Assembly (NCBI GenBank): GCA_937902905.1
Contig: CALELW010000283.1
Coordinates: 1 to 9,577, forward strand
From: an uncultured Clostridium sp.
GTDB taxonomy: Bacteria; Bacillota; Clostridia; Lachnospirales; Lachnospiraceae
DNA length: 9,577 nucleotides
Direction of reading: 5' to 3'
Shown here: one piece after another, positions 5,837-9,577 of the stretch
Numbering within the stretch: the first letter of the stretch is position 1
Layout: the number at the start of each line of letters is the position of its first letter
Program-made: the position numbers and the translations under genes
The notes under the pieces: model-generated
The model's input: the letters and a program-made list of their open reading frames with translations, nothing else
Told to the model about the DNA's origin: nothing
Databases searched by the model: none

Positions 5837-6874
5837 TTACAAATTGTCTTCTTTCTGTAATAATGCAAAATTATAGTCCGCTACAACAAAAATACATGTG
5901 TTTAAAACCCATATATATCCGGAATCTATATTGCTTAACGCATTTTGTTTTTCCAAGATTGCTACTAAATCAATACTTTCAAAACATTCCTTATATTGTT
6001 CCGGTTGTATGTTATATGTATTTCGCAAAATAAGGTTTGCTTTACAAATATTATGACAAATAATTTCAACGAAAAGATTCCTCATATACTGCCAATATGT
6101 CTTTTTGGTATTTGCGTACTCAGCTTTGTTTATCCAGTCCTTTAACTGAAATTTTAATGTTTTAGCTTTGTCATATGGTATAATATTTTGCAGAATTTTC
6201 TCTAAGCTTTCCTCTATACAATCTCTGTCCGTTAATGCAAGAACACTATCACAACACCTTTGGCGAATTTCTTTATCGCCTATTCCATAATGCTTTTTCA
6301 GTAAATCATCTAATCTATGTGGAAATTCCACAATTTTTTGAATGATAGACTCATTCCTAACAAGTTCCTTATATTTACTTCCCGGCTGCAAAGAAACAGG
6401 GATTTTTCTGCCCTCATAATTTAAATCCGGAATCGAAACTAAGTGTTGATATGATTCTATCATGGGATAATTTATGTACAACTGTCCCATATCAGTCACA
6501 TCAGAAAATTTGCGTTGCATTTGCGTAATTTTTCTTTCCGAAAAATTTGTATCATGTCTTTCATAATCAAATACCAGCAATATTTTTGTAAAATCACTTT
6601 TATATCGTACGTTATCTGGTGTCTTTTTCTTGCTGATTACAAATGGCAAATCAACATCTATTTCTTCTTCAACCCAATCATCTCCATACATCTTTACGAT
6701 ATCCTCGTAAAGCATATAAATATTAGTACCATATATCAAGACATTATTGAAATCAATGTCTACTTCCGGAAAACATTTAAAAATAAGCCAAAACAATTCA
6801 TTTTTCTCGTGATTTCCTTCTACAATCAACAAGGTCTGATTTCGTTTTCTCTCTTGCACTTTATATTTACTCAT
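5837..6874 (-). CDS. TOPRIM-like putative nuclease partner of the AAA ATPase (AbiLii/RloB/AriB-like role)
   Basis: A 345-residue protein, probably the effector of a two-gene ATPase system. The N-terminus has the TOPRIM-like opening LLIVEGNHEKNE (15-26) with E19. About 80 residues later comes ILLVFDYERHD (98-108) with D103, E105 and D108. This fits the TOPRIM order of one glutamate after a strand, then a DxD/DxE motif, which in related phage-defence effectors binds metal for nuclease action. The rest is helical and charged, without a recognised domain. The frame runs up to an ATG at 6910, but the ATG at 6874 has GGGGAG ten bases upstream and overlaps the ATPase stop by eight bases (ATGAGTAA), typical of translational coupling. 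By arrangement it resembles AbiLii, RloB or PARIS AriB. Which of these is closest cannot be settled without a search. Confidence 0.62.
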   Translation of the reverse strand: MSKYKVQERKRNQTLLIVEGNHEKNELFWLIFKCFPEVDIDFNNVLIYGTNIYMLYEDIVKMYGDDWVEEEIDVDLPFVISKKKTPDNVRYKSDFTKILLVFDYERHDTNFSERKITQMQRKFSDVTDMGQLYINYPMIESYQHLVSIPDLNYEGRKIPVSLQPGSKYKELVRNESIIQKIVEFPHRLDDLLKKHYGIGDKEIRQRCCDSVLALTDRDCIEESLEKILQNIIPYDKAKTLKFQLKDWINKAEYANTKKTYWQYMRNLFVEIICHNICKANLILRNTYNIQPEQYKECFESIDLVAILEKQNALSNIDSGYIWVLNTCIFVVADYNFALLQKEDNL

Positions 6875-8021
6875 ATTTCTCAAACTCCCCACTGATATAC
6901 ATCTTTTCAAGATTATGTCCCTCTCTTAGTTCACGCTGTGTCGCATTACACAACGATGTCAAAGTTCCACTGCTTGACAAGATAAACAAACAATCCGGTC
7001 TCATTAAGCGATTCGTCATCAAATTTGTATTATGTGATGTCATAATAATCTGGCAGCGTGGATATTTTTTCTTAAGAAATTGTATCACATTCTGAGCCAT
7101 TTCATAATGATAAAAGGCATCAAACTCATCCAGATATACTAATGAAGCTTCTTTTACGCGAAAGATAAGCCTGCGATATAAAGTAAGCAGCGCTAAGGTT
7201 CCACTTGATGCATTACTCAAAAAAGGAATTAATTTCTCATGGGCAAAATAGAGTTCGTTATGATCATCCGGCAGTTTTTTTAATGCAAGCTTACACTCTA
7301 TCCCCATTTCATTAAAAAATTCTTCCAAATCATTTAAATTCTCTGAATCCTCCAAATACTCAAAGAAACCATCATTCATTCTTCGTGAACGATATGACAT
7401 TCCATTTCCAATGGTAATCATCATCATTCCTCTAACATAATTTATTAAACAATTTAATACCGAATCGTTTTTTAATGCCACATTACCAATTAACCATTTA
7501 AGGAATGGTAATCTAGCTTTTCTATTCTCTTCTACTGTTTCCTCTACTTCTATCGACTGTAAATACCGCTCTACATTTGCAGTTTCCGCATCAATATATT
7601 TTAAGTTATTAAACTCATACTCTCCTCTAAGGAAGTCACACTTAAATACAGAAATTCCATTTATAATAAGTTCTTCGTCTCGAAGTTCTCGGTTTGAAAA
7701 GCGTGTATATTGATAAATGATTTCGTCATCACCAAATCCAAATGTATAAGAAAATTTGGCATAATCTTCCGACGAATCTGCATTAAGAATCATGGAATTT
7801 TCAACATATACCGATTCAACAATCATCAAATAAACGATATCGATAAGCGCTTTTCCTAAATTGGTTTTACCGGTTGCATTTTTTCCATAAATAAGCATCT
7901 TAGTAATTATATTATCTGAAATACAATCCGTACTAAACTGATAACCTGCAATGTTCTCAAAATCTATTTTTATTTCATCCCTAAAATTCTTATAATTACT
8001 TAGTGCAAATTTTTTTAGCAT
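6867..8021 (-). CDS. AAA/ABC-type ATPase of a putative anti-phage pair (AbiLi/RloA-like, AAA_15/AAA_21 type)
   Basis: A 384-residue ATPase of the SMC/ABC-like group found in overcoming-lysogenisation, AbiL, RloA and PARIS systems. After the opening strand (LKKFALSNYKNF, 2-13) comes Walker A GKNATGKT (46-53). A central insertion of about 200 residues lacks a long coiled coil. Then come the ABC-type signature NASSGTLALL (270-279), Walker B SLVYLDEFD (293-301) with catalytic E299, and the switch His in MTSHN (327-331). All ATPase motifs are intact. The frame extends up to an ATG at 8078, but that lies inside the promoter. The ATG at 8021 has AAAGGA 11 bases upstream and begins the conserved family N-terminus. 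The ATPase probably senses phage or regulates the following TOPRIM-like protein; that role is inferred from known systems. Confidence 0.85.
   Translation of the reverse strand: MLKKFALSNYKNFRDEIKIDFENIAGYQFSTDCISDNIITKMLIYGKNATGKTNLGKALIDIVYLMIVESVYVENSMILNADSSEDYAKFSYTFGFGDDEIIYQYTRFSNRELRDEELIINGISVFKCDFLRGEYEFNNLKYIDAETANVERYLQSIEVEETVEENRKARLPFLKWLIGNVALKNDSVLNCLINYVRGMMMITIGNGMSYRSRRMNDGFFEYLEDSENLNDLEEFFNEMGIECKLALKKLPDDHNELYFAHEKLIPFLSNASSGTLALLTLYRRLIFRVKEASLVYLDEFDAFYHYEMAQNVIQFLKKKYPRCQIIMTSHNTNLMTNRLMRPDCLFILSSSGTLTSLCNATQRELREGHNLEKMYISGEFEKYE
6885..6890 (-). promoter_or_regulatory. Shine-Dalgarno site deciding the TOPRIM-like gene start
   Basis: Minus-strand GGGGAG, 10 bases before the ATG at 6874 and inside the ATPase 3' end. 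The upstream in-frame ATG at 6910 has no comparable site at proper distance. Confidence 0.7.
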
Positions 8022-8032
8022 AAAATATACCA

Positions 8033-8038
8033 TCCTTT
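8033..8038 (-). promoter_or_regulatory. Ribosome binding site of the ATPase gene
   Basis: Minus-strand AAAGGA, 11 bases before the ATG at 8021. It is too close to serve the alternative in-frame ATG at 8033. With the promoter at 8068-8096 it supports the shorter protein. Confidence 0.6.
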
Positions 8039-8067
8039 CAAACATTCTCTGCGGATATTCTAATAAT

Positions 8068-8096
8068 AGTATACTCAATTTTAGAGTATTTTACAA
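8068..8096 (-). promoter_or_regulatory. Promoter of the ATPase/TOPRIM/Nudix cassette with inverted repeat
   Basis: Minus-strand TTGTAA (8091-8096), 17-bp spacer, TATACT (8068-8073). Start near 8061, leader about 40 bases. A perfect inverted repeat ATACTC-N7-GAGTAT (8071-8076 and 8084-8089) covers the spacer and part of the -10 box, where a bound regulator would block polymerase. No regulator gene is visible in the cassette itself. Confidence 0.7.
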
Positions 8097-8097
8097 T

Positions 8098-8126
8098 ATG
8101 CAGCCGTAAAAAAATTACGGCTGCAT
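8098..8126. terminator. Perfect 12-bp inverted repeat, probable terminator of the charged 97-residue gene
   Basis: ATGCAGCCGTAA (8098-8109), five-base A loop, then its exact complement (8115-8126). It lies 34 bases past the stop of the gene at 8161-8454 and one base before the -35 box of the defence-like promoter. The T tract after the stem is poor on both strands, so termination is likely but not certain. It would insulate the cassette from upstream transcription. Confidence 0.6.
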
Positions 8127-8160
8127 AGGGTTGGACTTCTTTTCTCTACTAGATTGCAAT

Positions 8161-8454
8161 TTAAGGCTCTAAATCATCTTCTAAATTATGATAAGACTTT
8201 TCTGAAACATCATAACTTTCTTCTCTAGGTATTTTTTCCAATAATTCATCTAGGCTCTCTTTTTTAATTTCCTTTTTATCTTCTTGATTTACAACCGGTA
8301 TCATAGGTTGTTGAGTTTGATTATTTTCTTCTTTCCGTTTCGTATCTTTTTCTTTCTTTTCTTTTGGGGGATTATCGATGTTCGTATGCCCCAGTTCCAA
8401 CTCCAACTCTCTTAATTCATCATTGCTACCTTTTTTTCTCTTTTTTTTAAACAT
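8161..8454 (-). CDS. Small highly charged hypothetical protein
   Basis: Not recognised. A 97-residue soluble protein with a strongly basic start (MFKKKRKK), a helical acidic stretch (DELRELELELG, 12-22), a Lys/Glu-rich, Gln/Asn-containing low-complexity middle (30-68) and an acidic C-terminus (SLDELLEKIPREE, then EDDLEP). It has no hydrophobic segment, no signal peptide and no cysteine, and is likely disordered over much of its length. Translation is well supported: AAGGAGGTGA (8461-8470), a near-perfect Shine-Dalgarno, with nine bases between GGAGG and the ATG. It is flanked by hairpins on both sides, so it is probably transcribed alone. The opposite charges at the two ends could suit an adaptor or a nucleic-acid-binding role, but nothing in the sequence proves one. 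Confidence 0.72.
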   Translation of the reverse strand: MFKKKRKKGSNDELRELELELGHTNIDNPPKEKKEKDTKRKEENNQTQQPMIPVVNQEDKKEIKKESLDELLEKIPREESYDVSEKSYHNLEDDLEP

Positions 8455-8460
8455 TAGCTT

Positions 8461-8470
8461 TCACCTCCTT
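8461..8470 (-). promoter_or_regulatory. Near-perfect Shine-Dalgarno of the charged small protein
   Basis: Minus-strand AAGGAGGTGA, complementary over ten bases to the usual 16S rRNA 3' tail, nine bases (from GGAGG) before the ATG at 8454. It is the strongest ribosome binding site in the window and argues that this short gene is real and well expressed. Confidence 0.85.
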
Positions 8471-8489
8471 TCTTTCACCCTAGTAATAA

Positions 8490-8505
8490 TATGTCTGTCG
8501 ACATA
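8490..8505. promoter_or_regulatory. Inverted repeat upstream of the charged small protein, possible operator
   Basis: TATGTC-TGTC-GACATA, perfect 6-bp arms, with an inner palindrome TGTCGACA. It lies 36 bases upstream of the ATG at 8454, where a promoter is expected; CATATTAT next to it may be a -10 box, but no matching -35 was found. An operator role is inferred from position only. Confidence 0.35.
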
Positions 8506-8558
8506 GCCTAATTTTAAACAAAATATTTTTTTCTTATATTACTGCGTTATATGTATAA

Positions 8559-8591
8559 AGGAGAGGAAACAATAAAATCATTTCCTCTCCT
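8559..8591 (-). terminator. Terminator of the secreted linker protein gene
   Basis: An 11-bp stem (AGGAGAGGAAA at 8559-8569 with its complement at 8581-8591) and an 11-base loop, 20 bases past the stop at 8612. On the minus strand the stem is followed by TTATACATAT, a short and interrupted T-rich run. Confidence 0.72.
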
Positions 8592-8611
8592 AGGATTTAG
8601 CATTTAAATTT

Positions 8612-9577
8612 TCACTTATTAGCTATGTTAATAAACTTCTTACCTACCTTAACCTTTACTGCAAACTTATTTTTTAAGATAAGTTTTTTGGCCTTCTTCT
8701 TAACGATACACTTTTTCTTCCCTTTAGGAGATAAGGTGTATACTTTACCTTTTTTAGTTAAGAAGACAAGGTTGCCACTTTTCTTTATGAATGCAGCTGA
8801 CTTAATTCCAGAATATTTCTTACTCTTGTTGCTTCCTTTCCAAGTAAGTTTACCCTTTGCAAGTTTGTACTTGCTAGTTACTTTATTTCCAATAGAAAGA
8901 CAGGAATAACCAGCTTTCTTTTTAACAACTTTCTTTGTTGTAACTGTTTTTGGTGTAACAACAGGATCAGTTGTGTTTTTTGGAGGAGTAGTAGGGGTAA
9001 CTTTTGGAGTTGCAGGAGGAGTAGACACTGGTGCGGTCGGAGTAGGCGTTGGCGTAGGACTGTCAGGAATACCATAGTAAGCTTTCATTTCCGACATTGT
9101 TAATGTTGGATAAGTATCTCCAGAAAAAGTTCTAAAACCAATAACATAGTTGTTGTCTTCATCAAGTATTAATTCTTTAACATTATCGATACCTATTTCT
9201 TCATTATTTACTGATATAAAGATGGCGTTTAGGCCAGGAGCATCGGATGCTAAGTCATAATTCCACCAAAGTATAATATTGTCAGAATCAATACAGTATA
9301 TAGTTCCTAATTTGTCAAATCCTATATCTGAAGCGTCAGGTAGAGGCTCAGAATATCCATTTTCTTTTACCTTGAAGAATAAGCTACCATCTGAATATAA
9401 AGTTAATATCCGTTCGGTCCCATTAACAGTACAACTACAAGTTTTAATTACAGTTGGTGCGTTATCCTGAGAGTCTGCCTTGCTTACAAATGTAAAATCT
9501 AAAGAGGATACTGTTAATGCAATTAACAGTATTAAAAGATAGTGTATAATATTTTGTGTAAACGATAGTTCCTTTAG
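8612..9577 (-). CDS. Secreted protein with Pro-Thr linker and Lys-rich C-terminal domain (5'-incomplete at window edge)
   Basis: The frame is open from 9577 to the TGA at 8612 (321 residues seen) with no start codon before the hydrophobic N-terminal segment, so the true start lies beyond the window. Numbering from the edge, residues 10-25 (IIHYLLILLIALTVSS) look like a signal peptide core, so the protein is likely exported. Residues about 36-170 form a domain with repeated short strand pairs (LYSDGSLFFKV, LGTIYCIDSDN, FISVNNEE), reminiscent of beta-propeller blades but not assigned. A Pro/Thr-rich linker (173-214) follows, then a Lys-rich domain (215-321) with similar strand pairs (GNLVFLTKKGKVYTLS). 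This layout is common for cell-surface proteins of Lachnospiraceae. The basic domain could bind anionic wall polymers. The ATG at 9097 (residue 161) sits mid-protein and is not the start. Confidence 0.8.
   Translation of the reverse strand, partial: LKELSFTQNIIHYLLILLIALTVSSLDFTFVSKADSQDNAPTVIKTCSCTVNGTERILTLYSDGSLFFKVKENGYSEPLPDASDIGFDKLGTIYCIDSDNIILWWNYDLASDAPGLNAIFISVNNEEIGIDNVKELILDEDNNYVIGFRTFSGDTYPTLTMSEMKAYYGIPDSPTPTPTPTAPVSTPPATPKVTPTTPPKNTTDPVVTPKTVTTKKVVKKKAGYSCLSIGNKVTSKYKLAKGKLTWKGSNKSKKYSGIKSAAFIKKSGNLVFLTKKGKVYTLSPKGKKKCIVKKKAKKLILKNKFAVKVKVGKKFINIANK
8936..9061 (-). repeat. Low-complexity Pro/Thr linker coding region
   Basis: Encodes residues 173-214 of the secreted protein, including PTPTPTPT and several TPP/TP units. 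Imperfect CCN-ACN codon repeats make this a spot where length may vary between strains. Confidence 0.75.

Noticed and set aside
6515..6895. Plus-strand 126-codon frame opposite the TOPRIM-like gene
   Set aside because: AT-rich antisense shadow with Phe/Ile-rich nonspecific composition and no translation signal.
6875..6910. Longer TOPRIM-like protein starting at 6910
   Set aside because: No well-spaced ribosome binding site; the ATG at 6874 has GGGGAG and a coupled ATGAGTAA overlap.
8022..8078. Longer ATPase starting at 8078
   Set aside because: The extra codons overlap the -10 region and leader of the predicted promoter and add residues outside the conserved family start.
8936..9061. CRISPR-like or mobile repeat array
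   Set aside because: The periodicity comes from Pro/Thr codons in a protein linker; there are no spacers or conserved repeat units.
8612..9097. Independent 161-residue protein starting at ATG 9097
   Set aside because: The same frame is open to the window edge with a signal-peptide-like segment, and no ribosome binding site precedes 9097.

Overview
The window looks like chromosomal DNA of a low-GC Gram-positive anaerobe of the Clostridia, probably a Lachnospiraceae member. Evidence for this: strong GGAGG ribosome binding sites, sigma-A type promoters with 17-bp spacers, a meso-diaminopimelate dehydrogenase, a BlaI/M56 regulatory pair carrying a BspA-type leucine-rich repeat, and a secreted protein with a Pro-Thr linker and a Lys-rich C-terminal domain. 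The genus assignment is inference. No RNA genes, insertion sequences, integrases or CRISPR arrays were seen.

Left part (1-2350, minus strand): a two-gene regulatory operon. A BlaI-type repressor (start 2274) is followed, with a 1-nt stop/start overlap, by an M56 metallopeptidase. In place of the usual penicillin-binding sensor, this peptidase carries a BspA-like repeat and a complete-looking SGNH-hydrolase domain. The promoter is well formed and has two near-identical 13-bp direct repeats with BlaI-like cores, which suggests autoregulation. The inducer may be a carbohydrate or ester ligand rather than a beta-lactam.

Middle part (2435-5303): a plus-strand ion-transporter-superfamily permease with a short N-terminus; a small minus-strand DUF3892 protein whose 3' end overlaps the permease; a plus-strand DUF2007 protein with a C-terminal membrane anchor, its own promoter and a hairpin terminator; then, convergent, meso-diaminopimelate dehydrogenase (ddh), a lysine and peptidoglycan precursor enzyme, with its own promoter.

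Right-centre part (5331-8126, minus strand): an AT-rich cassette transcribed from a promoter at about 8068-8096. It encodes an ABC/SMC-like AAA ATPase, then (8-nt overlap) a protein with a TOPRIM-like acidic motif pattern, then (23-nt gap) a Nudix hydrolase. The first two resemble ATPase plus TOPRIM-type anti-phage pairs (AbiLi/AbiLii, RloA/RloB, PARIS, OLD/Gabija classes). The tightly linked Nudix enzyme may be a third member. This cassette is the best candidate in the window for a little-described system.

Right edge (8161-9577, minus strand): a highly charged 97-residue protein of unknown function with a near-perfect Shine-Dalgarno, preceded by an inverted-repeat hairpin terminator and the 3' part of a secreted, linker-containing protein. 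The reading frame of that last gene stays open to the window edge, so it is 5'-incomplete here and does not start at the internal ATG at 9097.
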